A DNA stretch of 64,000 nucleotides from Paratinospora sagittata (lineage: Eukaryota > Streptophyta > Magnoliopsida > Ranunculales > Menispermaceae), in assembly GCA_035771175.1 (NCBI GenBank), contig CM069612.1, positions 29,274,150 through 29,338,149 of the forward strand, in the 5' to 3' direction. Numbering within the stretch: the first letter of the stretch is position 1; each line of letters opens with the position of its first letter. A model generated the notes under the pieces. It had not been told where the DNA came from. It saw nothing but the letters and a program-made list of their open reading frames with translations, and ran no database searches. The translations under genes and the position numbers were made by a program. This document shows, one piece after another, positions 1-9,060 of this stretch.

Positions 1-230
1 AAATTTAAGTGGATGAGCATAGTGATTTTCATCACAAATTTTCTTGAGAATATTTTGACAGTCTTTGTACTACTACTTTAAGAACACATGCAAGAAAATT
101 TATCTTCTTAAATATGTCTTCTTCAAATATATAATTTATCTCATGAAACTTTATGTAATACCCTGTATTTCACAAAAAAAAAAAAAAAAAAAAAAATTAC
201 TATTTGAAATTTTTACTATTTGGGCAACGC

Positions 231-490
231 CCGAACGTTCAGGCGCATGCCAGAACGTTCAGGCGCCTGCCAGAACGTTCAGGCGCCTGCCAGAACGTTC
301 AGGCGCCTGCCAGAACGTTCAGGCGGCATGCCAGAACGTTCAGACGCCTGCCAGAACGTTCAGGCGGCATGCCAGAACGTTCAGGCGCCATGCCAGAACG
401 TTCAGGCGCCTGCCAGAACGTTCAGGCGCCTGCCAGAACGTTCAGGCGCCTGCCAGAACGTTCAGGCGCCATGCCAGAACGTTCAGGCGC
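231..490 (+). repeat. 13-copy, 20/21-bp tandem array with palindromic GAACGTTC core
   Basis: Thirteen copies of GAACGTTC are spaced 20 or 21 bp apart, first core at 233 and last at 477. The spacer is GGCGCCTGCCA or close variants. The array ends about 15 bp before the TATA box, where an LTR enhancer would sit. The core is an inverted GAA/TTC pair, the two-module part of a heat-shock element. Each unit is also CpG-rich. Function is inferred; the array itself is plain in the sequence. Confidence 0.9.
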
Positions 491-500
491 ACAAAATCTC

Positions 501-508
501 TATATAAG
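501..508 (+). promoter_or_regulatory. LTR TATA box (TATATAAG)
   Basis: TATATAAG lies directly after the tandem array and well upstream of the LTR end, as expected for the core promoter that starts genomic RNA. The same box is at 9283-9290 in the 3' LTR. Confidence 0.75.
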
Positions 509-1604
509 AAACCTCCTCATTTCTCATTTCTCACACCAAATCACCTTCTCTTGTGATTTTTCTTCTCCTTTCTACGCATTCTAAGTTTTTAGTCTTTGAG
601 ACTCCCGGTGCGGTGCAACAAAGTTCTGTCCGGAGGAAAGCGCCAGATCTGAAAGCGGTGCAACGAAGTTCTGTCCGGAGAAAAGCACCAGATCTGAAGG
701 TGGGGAACGAAACATAGGTTTGCGTGTTTCATAACTTTTATTAAAGTTTACATTCAATTATTATTATGTCTACTATTCATTTACACTGCATTATGTCAAT
801 AATGTTTATGACCTGAATGTCCTAACTTTGCACGTCGTGATACCGACCCTGATAAGGATCACTAGACGTTGACAAAGTCAGTATAAATGTCAAGAAAAGA
901 CCAGACTAGTAGACTAAACTAGTTCATGCATTGGCATCATACATATCACCACCTAGGGACGTATATGGTTTATGACTCATAGAATAGTTAGAAGCATTGC
1001 TCACTATTCATATTATTTCTCTGGAGAGGGACGTACATGAGAACTCGGCTACGCCGGGGAGGGACATCAGTACGTGAATCCAGAGCATCGTTCCTGAGGA
1101 GGGACGTACAGTGAGAACCTGGCTTCGCCCGGGGAAGGACACCAGTACGTGAACTCAGGCGATGTACGCTCATCAAACCATTAGTACGTGACGGTGTCAT
1201 GCATACATACATATTGATTGATTATGATGCTTACATGTGTATTTAAGATATTTGATATTGAAGTATGCTTTATTAATTGTTATACTCATGCACTATTTAC
1301 CCACTGAGCGCGTTAAGCTCACTCCAATATTATCAAATCTTTCACAGGAAATTAGGGTGGACTGGGTGCAGGTTATGGGGCCCACATTTTGTACCCTTTG
1401 TATGAATCATTGGGGATTTTGGGAGTATGTTCCCTTGACCATTTTATGTACAAAAGTATTCTGAATTATATGAAATCAGATTTGTACTGTGTACCATATT
1501 TCCGCTGCGCACTCTGTTATTACCATTATGATTGTTCCAAATGCGCGCCCCGTCCGAGAGTGTACCGCCGGTTTAGGCGCGTCCGGGCGGGGTGTGACAT
1601 TTAA

Positions 1605-1616
1605 TGGTATCAGAGC
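1605..1616 (+). promoter_or_regulatory. Primer binding site, initiator tRNA-Met type
   Basis: TGGTATCAGAGC begins five bases after the 5' LTR end. It is the standard plant LTR-element sequence complementary to the 3' end of initiator tRNA-Met, used to prime minus-strand synthesis. Confidence 0.92.
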
Positions 1617-2294
1617 GTACGGTCCACGGCCCGCCCAAGTCCACCAAATTAGGGGAAGAAACTATAATTGATTTAAATATACATATAGTCATAATTTATT
1701 AGAAACTATATGTGTAGTTATTATTGAATATATGTATCTATATACGTTAGAGTATATGAGGTACGTATAAAAAAAAAAAACAAAAAAAAAAACAAAAAAT
1801 TTCGAAAAAAATTTATTCGATAAAAAAAAAAAAAAAAAAAAACAAAATTCGAAAAAAATTTTATTTTTCGAAAATTATTTATTCGAAAAAAAAAAAAAAT
1901 ATTTATTTTTCGAAAAATTATTTATTCGAAAAAAAAAAAAAAAAAATTGATTTTTCGAAAATTATTTATTCGAGAAAAAAAAAAAAAAAAAAAAAACTTT
2001 TGATATATCTGAAACTATATATATATATATGACTTCTATATATAGTTAAGATTAAAAATAACTATATATGATTTTTATATAGTCTAAATTTAAGAAATAT
2101 ATATATAGTTGCTTTATGAAAACTATATATATAATTATGATGAGATATGTCTATACATTCATAGGTGAATACGACATATATGCATCAAATCACTAATGAA
2201 GAAAAATTCATGATGGCATAAACATCAACAGAAAACTCGAAACTAATGTCTAGAAGACAAGGCATAAATCTTAAAAATATTAGGAATATATTTT
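1617..2294. repeat. Leader low-complexity block: A-tracts with TTCGAA, then CTATATA repeats
   Basis: After the PBS, 1768-2000 is an A-rich block in which TTCGAAAA and TTATTTATTCGAAAA recur with long A runs, forming imperfect tandem units of roughly 40-60 bp. From about 2000 to 2150 the motif AACTATATATA recurs in both orientations and could fold back. No open frame of note is seen. The block marks the left part of the unusually long leader. Confidence 0.7.
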
Positions 2295-2700
2295 GTGTCT
2301 TTCACACAAATTTATTTTCCTTTCAGCAAAAGAATGCCCTCAAGGGAGGGAACAACTTCTACTAGCAGGGAACCAATTCCCACTAGACTAACGAAATTGC
2401 CCAAAAGAGAGATTGTGACCATAAGGAGCATCGACAATAGCGATCTCCGCCTCCGTCCAATCCTTTATGACGAACTCGCAACATTAGATTGGTTAAATAT
2501 AACCAAAGTCGAGGGTCAACCGTACCGATAAACTGTTCAAACGTACTGATAAAACTGTCCAAACGTACTGATAAACTGTCCAAAAGTACTGATAAACTGT
2601 TCAACAGTACTGATAAACTGTTCAAAAATACCGATAGGAATAGGACCTTTTTACTAAAGGAAGATGGAGAATTTCAATATGAAGACATCTGATATTCGGT
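2295..2700 (+). other. Unassigned short open frame followed by a 21-bp tandem repeat
   Basis: A 78-codon frame (2295-2531) begins just after a pyrimidine-rich stretch ending TTTCAG and an ATG (MPSREG...). I do not recognise the peptide. It runs into five units of about 21 bp, ACTGATAAACTGTYCAAAMGT (2524-2629), one of which is 22 bp. There is no evidence that it is translated. The segment is part of the foreign DNA between PBS and gag; its source is unknown. Confidence 0.4.
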
Positions 2701-3002
2701 CTAATGTTTATTTAAGACAAACTGTTATCAGTTGCTCCACTTCATAACCTTAAGTCCACTACTTTTTAATTTAGGTATCGAAGTGTCGTAACACCTTGAT
2801 CATTTGACATGATATGAAAACTTCATGATTGGGCATCATATTAGGGTTTAGGGGACATGATAAATTTCGTTACTCTAGCATCTACTCATACAACAGCTTA
2901 ATCCGTATCTCCTAAGCAAAATGATCACACGATCTACTTAAGTTGACACTTTATTCAGCCAAGTTTGTGAAAATCACTACTCAGTTCATACATGATAAAC
3001 TG
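2701..3002. other. No feature seen; downstream flank of the captured RKD gene
   Basis: This AT-rich stretch lies 3' of the antisense RKD stop codon. No open frame, repeat or RNA gene is evident. It may hold the 3' untranslated region of the captured gene. Confidence 0.4.
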
Positions 3003-4260
3003 TTAATTTAAACGAGAAATAACAACTGGGTGCAACTCTAGAGTCATTTCCTTTCTTTTCTTGCAGTTGGTTTCCTTTCTTTTCTTGTGGTTGGCCTTGA
3101 AGCAAGCCTGCCTTAGTTTCTTTGTTTTCTCCTGAAGATCCACCTCTGGCATCTCTTCCACCAACTTCTTTTGTTCCTCCAATAACTTCAGAGCGTCTCC
3201 TATCTTTATATCACTACCAACCCCTTCTCCTTCCCCCATTTCCTGCAGTACATAATTCATTACCAAGTAATTATATTCATTAGAACCTCCCCAACTTAAT
3301 ATATCAAAATACTTCTAAAGATCAATATATACTGATGATAAATACCTGACCATTATTGATAATTAGGTGCAAGCTCATCAACTTTCTGTGAGGCCATTTC
3401 CTTTGTTCCTCCAATAACCTAAAAGCGTCTCTTATCTTCATATCTCCACCAACCCCTTCTACTTCACCCATTTCCTGCAATACATAATTAATTAAGAAGT
3501 CATTATATTAATCAGAACTTCCCCAAGTTAAGATATCACAATACTTATAACGATCAATATATAATGATGATAAATACCTGAACATTTTTGATAAGGGTCT
3601 GCAAGCTCATCAACTTTCTGTGAGGCCATCTACGGATGCCCAATTCCCTGCACCTCCTCTTCAGCAAGGTTAAGCCTACCTTAAGTTCTTTTGCAGCTTC
3701 TGATATGGGCATGTAGAAGTAGCGTGAAATGGTAGTGCGTGATAGAGACTTACTCTTCAGTTTCGTCATCGATTCCACATGATCACTACCAGTACTGCTG
3801 CAACTAATCATCCCCTCTCCATTTTCATGCCTGACAATCTGTTGTTTCTCCGCTTCTAATCCAATTCTCATTGGATTCAAACCTCCAACTTTCACATGAT
3901 CAGTACCAGTACTACTCATCCCCTCTCCATTTTCCTGCATCACAATCTGTTGTTTCTCCGCTTCTAATTCCAATAGCAAATTAATCAACACAAAGAGGAT
4001 GAAATTGCCAATCTGTCCATAATCAAGTACAATATAAAGTGGATTGAGCATTGATACTCACCTTCAAGTTCATTAAGTTGGCTTGGAAAGTCATCTTCAT
4101 CCATTGAAGAATTCATGAAGGGTGGTACCACTGCCTCGCGTAAACCATATTCTAGAAGAGGCTCCCGCGTATATGGGCTGCTACCAAAACTTGAACAGCT
4201 AAAATCAAGTGGGTGGAATTGGTTTGAGAAGAGAAATGGGTCTTCTCCAATATCCACCAT
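3003..4260 (-). CDS. RKD: RKD-type RWP-RK domain transcription factor gene, captured in antisense
   Basis: Four exons join in frame on the minus strand: 4062-4260, 3578-3963, 3346-3474 and 3003-3242, giving 317 codons plus stop. The introns (98, 103 and 103 bp) have GT-AG ends. Residues about 139-195 form the RWP-RK domain, with [20 protein letters not shown] followed by PHRKLMSL, the diagnostic RWPxRK signature. The C-terminus carries [14 protein letters not shown], typical of RKD proteins. RKD factors are nuclear and control egg-cell and embryo-related programmes; this is family knowledge. The third exon is unusual: it is a product of a 232-bp tandem duplication and repeats PHRKLMSL. Residues near 67-120 also contain an internal repeat (EAEKQQIV...ENGEGM twice). 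The start at 4260 is a choice; the frame is open to 4422. Introns are intact and the gene is antisense to the element, which suits capture by read-through RNA. Whether it is expressed is unknown. Confidence 0.85.
3175..3640 (-). repeat. 232-bp tandem duplication inside the RKD gene
   Basis: The donor borders at 3577 and 3345, and the acceptor borders at 3474 and 3242, are both exactly 232 bp apart. The unit holds the end of the RWP-RK exon, an intron and the start of the last exon. Duplication created a hybrid third exon of 129 bp, in frame. Outer limits are approximate. Confidence 0.8.
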
Positions 4261-4417
4261 GTCTCTGTTAGCTGTGAAGTTCATCATCGTCATCAGTGAC
4301 AACAACATCACAATAAAAACCAGCATAATTGGGAGATTTCTCTTACAAGCCAAACCAGAACCATAAAAAGAAATTACGAAACACCAAAGAAAAAAAAGAA
4401 ATAAGTGAGGAACTGAC

Positions 4418-4535
4418 GCCATGGTGGAGGGCTGGTAATGCAGTACGAAATGTTGGGCAGCTGCTCCTTCGTCGGATATGGCTGCAACTCATCCTGTTTC
4501 GGCGCCGGAGCTGCTCCTCCTTGTCCTCCTGCCAT
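4418..4535 (-). pseudogene. Exon 1 fragment of a nucleobase-ascorbate transporter (NAT) gene
   Basis: On the minus strand an ATG at 4535 opens 39 codons beginning MAGGQGGAAPAPKQ and ending LPNISYCITSPPPW, then C and the possible donor GTCAGT. This matches the conserved N-terminus of plant NAT (xanthine/uracil/ascorbate permease) proteins, whose first exon ends near SPPPWPEA. Only exon 1 is present; all membrane helices are absent. It sits 158 bp upstream of, and on the same strand as, the RKD start, so a transcript begun here would run into RKD. The 5' leader of NAT may extend to about 4660. Identification is by remembered family sequence. Confidence 0.75.
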
Positions 4536-4659
4536 AATCTTTCTTCTCTTCTTTCTCTCTTCCTTTACTTTCTTCTCCTTTTAATGCCCAGACAATCTCA
4601 GCCTCCACGACACTCAATCACCAACTCCACCTCCCCCAAAAACAAACCAGACTAACAGT

Positions 4660-5040
4660 AGTAGAACTCACATAAAAGCACTGACAAGCGTGTTGATGAA
4701 CCGACAAGCCTGCGGATCAACCGGCGAGCGTGCGGATGACCAGTCAATCGTGGTAATGCACAGGAATGGCGTGCTGCTCAAGAATGGCCTGCAATGAACA
4801 GGCTGCTGCAGGAGTGCAGATGAATAGGCACTCCGACTCCAAAGTCCACAAGTGCGGGTTGCAGGCTCCTCCGGCGTGCTGGTAAATCGTAATGACAACG
4901 GCCAAAGTCAACAAATGCTGCAGGCGTGACAGGCGTGCTGATAAGTCGGCACGTGCTGGCTGCAGGCGCCTCCGGCGTGCTGATAAATAGTAAACGCCGG
5001 CGGCAATTAATTTCTGGCATTGTACAAATTTTCTTTGACA
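4660..5040 (-). repeat. GC-richer degenerate repeats upstream of the NAT fragment
   Basis: Motifs such as CTCCGGCGTGCTGRTAAAT and GCAGGC recur about every 100 bp (around 4870 and 4970) with weaker copies from 4680. Base composition is clearly higher in GC than the surroundings. Open frames here are repeat-driven and look non-coding. It could be the captured promoter region of NAT or another captured fragment. Confidence 0.45.
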
Positions 5041-5795
5041 TATATGAATAACATTGTTTTGTTTACAGACTATCTTTGGTGGGCAGACTTACAACCATTT
5101 TTTCTTTTGTATCACTAACTTTGGTGTGGTATGGGACACAACAAAATTGGAGGATACTAAATAAAATGTGGAAGTAAGAAAACCCATGACCTTGTGTGAA
5201 AAGAAACATTTGGAGAAAGTTGCATTACTAATATTATCACTATGTTTACACGGTATGGGACGAGTAAATTTGGACGATACTATTAGTGAACTTCTATTCA
5301 GCCAATGTTTTTAGAGACCGTGTTCATACAACTTAACTTGGTTTCCACCCTTATTACTGACTTCATGTGGTATGGGACATATGAACTTGGATAATAATTG
5401 CACAGACTAAGCGTAAGCGTATGAATGCATAAGATTGCGATAGAACGTTCGCTCAAGCTATTTACCGAGGCAAATCTTAGAATTCTTATGACTCGTATGG
5501 ATTTTCAATGAAATATATGTATGTTCACGAACACCAAAACAAAATCATTTTACATACTTGCAAAGTTTTCTACTTATTATATAGACATTCTAACCTTGTT
5601 TGTTTTTACACCATGGCCACACATACGAGTTATATAAGATTCTTTGATTCCTCAACAAAAACCTTACACTATACTTAGAAAAATAGGTGACTTTAATATT
5701 GCAGTACTCTCGAAATTGTTGCTGAGCATATTATAACATTATACTTGACTACAGTTCCTTAATCTTGGTTTTATTTTCTCCTTGCCAGTGAGAAA
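5041..5795 (+). other. Leader before gag with three spaced GGTATGGGAC motifs
   Basis: GGTATGGGAC recurs near 5127, 5249 and 5369, each followed by an AATTTGG/ACTTGG-GATAMTA stretch, making a degenerate repeat of about 120 bp. The remainder to 5795 is AT-rich with no recognisable gene. Confidence 0.45.
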
Positions 5796-6026
5796 ATGCA
5801 AACAAGAAAGAGAGGAAGGCCACGTACTGTTTGTCCCACAATTGAGGCCCCTCCTAAGATTCAGGAATCGCCGCCTCCGACAACAGCACAGGCCACACCC
5901 AACACTGCCACTACATCTGGGCAGGCAATCCCACCCCAACCCGCACCCTTTGCCATGTCTTCAAGCTTTGAAACCTTCTTCGCTGGATTTATTGAGGCTA
6001 TGAAGGCCACTGTTCAAAACAACTAA
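5796..6026 (+). pseudogene. gag: Gag N-terminus, truncated by internal deletion
   Basis: The ATG opens a basic N-terminus (MQTRKRGRPRT) followed by a Pro/Thr-rich stretch and [17 protein letters not shown], as at the start of plant chromovirus Gag. After 76 codons the frame stops, and the next bases already encode RT. The capsid core, CCHC knuckle and protease are missing, so a large deletion ended near 6020 and also shifted the frame. Confidence 0.7.
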
Positions 6027-8764
6027 CGGAATTAGAGCGTAATGGCTTCATCCGAAAGAGTTCATCACCCTGGGGCGCTCCAGTTCTGTTTGTTCGCAAA
6101 AAGGATGGTTCGTTACGACTTTGCATCGATTATCGTAAGTTGAATAACGTCACCATCAAGAACAGATATCCGTTGCCCAGGATCGATGACTTATTCGACC
6201 AACTTCGAGCAGCCAAATACTTCTCTAAGATTGATTTACGGTCCGGTTATCACCAACTCCGGATCCGGGAGTCGGACATCACCAAGACGGCGTTCAGAAC
6301 TCGGTACGGTCATTACGAATTCTTAGTTATGCCGTTCGGTCTAACAAATGCCCCTGCTGCATTCATGGATTTGATGAATCGCATATTCAGGTTATACTTA
6401 GACCGGTTTGTGGTGGTTTTTGTCGACGACATCTTGATATATTCCTCAACCGAGGAAGACCATAAAATACATTTGAAGATCGTCCTCCAGACCTTACAAA
6501 GACACCAACTGTATGCAAAGTTGAGTAAGTGCGAATTTTGGGCGCAGAGAGTTCAATTCCTAGGCCATGTGGTTTCAGGCAATGGCATTGAGGTCGATCC
6601 TTCTAAAGTTGAAGCAGTTTTAAACTGGAAGCAGCCTACCACTGTTACTCAGATTAGGAGTTTTCTTGGTTTGGCTGGCTATTACAGACGCTTCATCAAG
6701 GACTTCTCAAAGATTGCTGAACCTATGACCAAGCTCACTCGCAAAGACGTGCGCTTCATCTGGAATCCTGCCTGTGAAGCATCATTTCAGGAATTGAAGA
6801 AACGCCTCACGACAGCACCTGTACTTATCACTCCCAGAAATGGAATTGGTTTTTCATTATACACCGATGCCTCTCTCCAAGGCTTAGGTGCCGTACTAAT
6901 GCAAGAAGGCCAAGTTGTTGCATATGCCTCTCGGCAACTGAAGATTCATGAGGGTAATTACCCAACCCATGACTTGGAACTTGCAGCTGTTGTGTTTGCA
7001 CTTAAATTATGGCGTCATTACCTTTACGGTGAACGGTTCGAGGTCTTCTCAGATCACAAGAGTCTTAAGTACATATACACTCAGAGAGACCTAAACCTCC
7101 GCCAAAGAAGATGGTTGGAATTCTTGAAAGACTATGACTTCCAACTCTAGTACCATCCCGGAAAGGCCAATGTTGTGGCCGATGCTTTGAGTAGAAAATC
7201 TTATGTTGCTTGCACTCTTAACTATGAAATGGGGAAGTTGGCTACAGAGATGGACAACTTTAACCTCCAGCTGAACGAAGAGGGACCACGCCCACGACTC
7301 TCTCAATTGTCCGCTACCTCTGACCTCGTTCGCAAGATTTCAGCTACTCAAGCCAATGACCCTATGTTAATGGAGAAACGAGAACTTATACTCAGCGGGC
7401 AAGAATTTCCTCATTGGTCAGTCTCTGACGACGGAGCCGTTTTCTATAAAAAACGTCTTTGTCTTCCGAATGATCCCGAGGTTCGGAAAGACGTGCTTAC
7501 TGAGATGCACTGTTCGAGATATGCTATGCATCCTGGGGGTGACAAGATGTACCAGGATGTCAAGCGACAATTCTGGTTTTCTGGAATGAAGAAGGCAATT
7601 GCAGACTTCGTTGCTCGATGTCTTGTTTGCCAGAAAGTTAAGGCAGAACGCAGACTTCCCTCTGGCCTTCTCCAGCCGTTACCTATTGGAGAATGGAAAT
7701 GGGAGAACATCGCAATGGATTTTGTTACAGCCTTACCTCGAAATAATAAAGGGCAAGATGCTATCTGGGTTATCATTGACAGACTCACCAAGTCTGCACA
7801 CTTCTTGCCAATAAAGTTCACGGATACTCCCGCCAAACTTGCCGAACTCTATGAAAGAGAGATCGTACGCCTCCATGGAATACCACTCACGATCGTCTCT
7901 GATCGAGACCCTCGATTCACATCCAACTTTTGGCAAAGTTTCCAACATAGAATGGGTTCTAAGATCACTATGAGCACAGCCTTCCACCCTCAGACTGATG
8001 GGCAGTCAGAGCGGCTTATCCAAATCTTAGAAGACATGTTACGATGCTGCATTTTGGACTTTCATGACGGATGGGCAAAGTATTTGCATCTAGCCGAGTT
8101 TGCATACAACAACAGCTACCAAACTAGTATCGGCATGGCACCATACGAGGCTCTCTATGGTCGGCCTTGCAGATCTCCGATATGCTGGTTAGATATGGCA
8201 GATCGACCGCAGTTAGGCCCTGAACTAGTACAAGAGACTTCTGAAAAGATCACACTCGTAAAGGAACGGCTTCGTGTTGCACAAAGTCGACAGAAGAGCT
8301 ATGCTGACAAGCGGCGACAACCTCTAGAATTTGATAGGGGGACTTTGTTTTTTCTGAAAGTCCAGCCCACAAGAGGTGTCAAACGCTTTGGGATCAAAGG
8401 CAAGCTCTCCCCGCGATATATCGGTCCATTTCTGATCATTGAACGTATTGGCAAACTTGCTTATCGTCTGTCCCTTCCATCATCCATGCCTAAGGTTCAT
8501 GACGTTTTTCACGTATCTATGCTTCGCAAGTATCGTCCTGATCCTTCGCATATCATCCCTTTAGTCGAGGTTCGAGTTGAGGAAGGAAATACGTATCAGG
8601 AGACAGCAATCCAGATTTTAGATAGAAAAACTCAAGAACTACGGCGCCGTAGCATACCACTTGTGAAAGTGCTCTGGGATCACCACGGCGTAGAGGAAGC
8701 AACATGGGAACTCGAATCAACAATTAAACAAAAATACCCTGAATTGTTTTCTAGCACCAACTGA
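6026..8764 (+). pseudogene. pol: Pol remnant: RT, RNase H, integrase, chromodomain; one internal stop
   Basis: One continuous frame encodes RT from just before the [16 protein letters not shown] region, with catalytic FVDD at about 6419-6430, then RNase H (YTDAS), the integrase HHCC zinc finger, and the DDE core (AMDF, SDRDPRF and an E in SERLIQILEDML). It ends with a chromodomain-like tail. The frame is broken only by an in-frame TAG at 7148-7150 in the RNase H/linker region; the downstream frame is the same. RT lacks its N-terminal part through the gag-side deletion. Apart from these breaks it is well preserved, as expected for so young a copy. Mobilisation would need enzymes from a relative. 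Confidence 0.9.
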
Positions 8765-8987
8765 TGAAGTGATACGTTGTATTATTTTCACTTATCAATA
8801 TCAGGATGAAACATTGTTTACACCTATCTTAATACACTGTTTCACTTCAAGAACTACCAGATGTCTGAAAATAATATCAATGGATAGAGTATTGCACACA
8901 TGCAGTGGCCTCATTCACAGCCTATGGCTACTTCTCAAACCGCCAACCCCCATCACTACTTGACTTGATTTCGAGGGCGAAATCCCT
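8765..8987 (+). other. 3' non-coding tail of the chromovirus
   Basis: This short stretch lies between the pol stop and the purine tract. No coding potential is seen beyond a chance 64-codon frame. Confidence 0.6.
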
Positions 8988-9002
8988 TTAAGGGGGGTAG
9001 AG
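8988..9002 (+). promoter_or_regulatory. Polypurine tract
   Basis: TTAAGGGGGGTAGAG lies immediately before the 3' LTR, where plus-strand DNA synthesis of LTR elements is primed. Confidence 0.85.
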
Positions 9003-9021
9003 TGTAATACCCTGTATTTCA

Positions 9022-9060
<39 letters not shown>

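Larger units (their letters stand above)
154..1599 (+). repeat. 5' LTR of the chromovirus (1446 bp)
   Basis: The direct repeat matches 9003-10381. It carries a short A-tract (23 A), a 13-copy GAACGTTC array, a TATA box at 501-508 and long sequence shared with the 3' LTR. The 67-bp length difference from the 3' LTR is fully explained by four extra 20-bp array units (+80) and 13 fewer A residues (-13). Small open frames inside it are identical in both LTRs and show no protein character. Confidence 0.97.

Noticed and set aside
231..490. CRISPR-like regular repeats
   Set aside because: There are no unique spacers; the units are contiguous tandem repeats inside an LTR of a plant nuclear element.
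65..584. Three overlapping plus-strand open frames of 95-163 codons
   Set aside because: They are translations of the GAACGTTC tandem array in all three frames; no real protein would be open in every frame. The same applies at 9066-9366.
988..1671. Small frames inside the LTR, repeated at 9770-10410
   Set aside because: They are conserved only because the LTRs are identical. They lack protein features and codon bias.
4668..5041. Two minus-strand frames upstream of the NAT fragment
   Set aside because: They are made by the degenerate GCGTGCTGATAAAT repeats, with peptides rich in Ser, Thr and Pro and no known domain.
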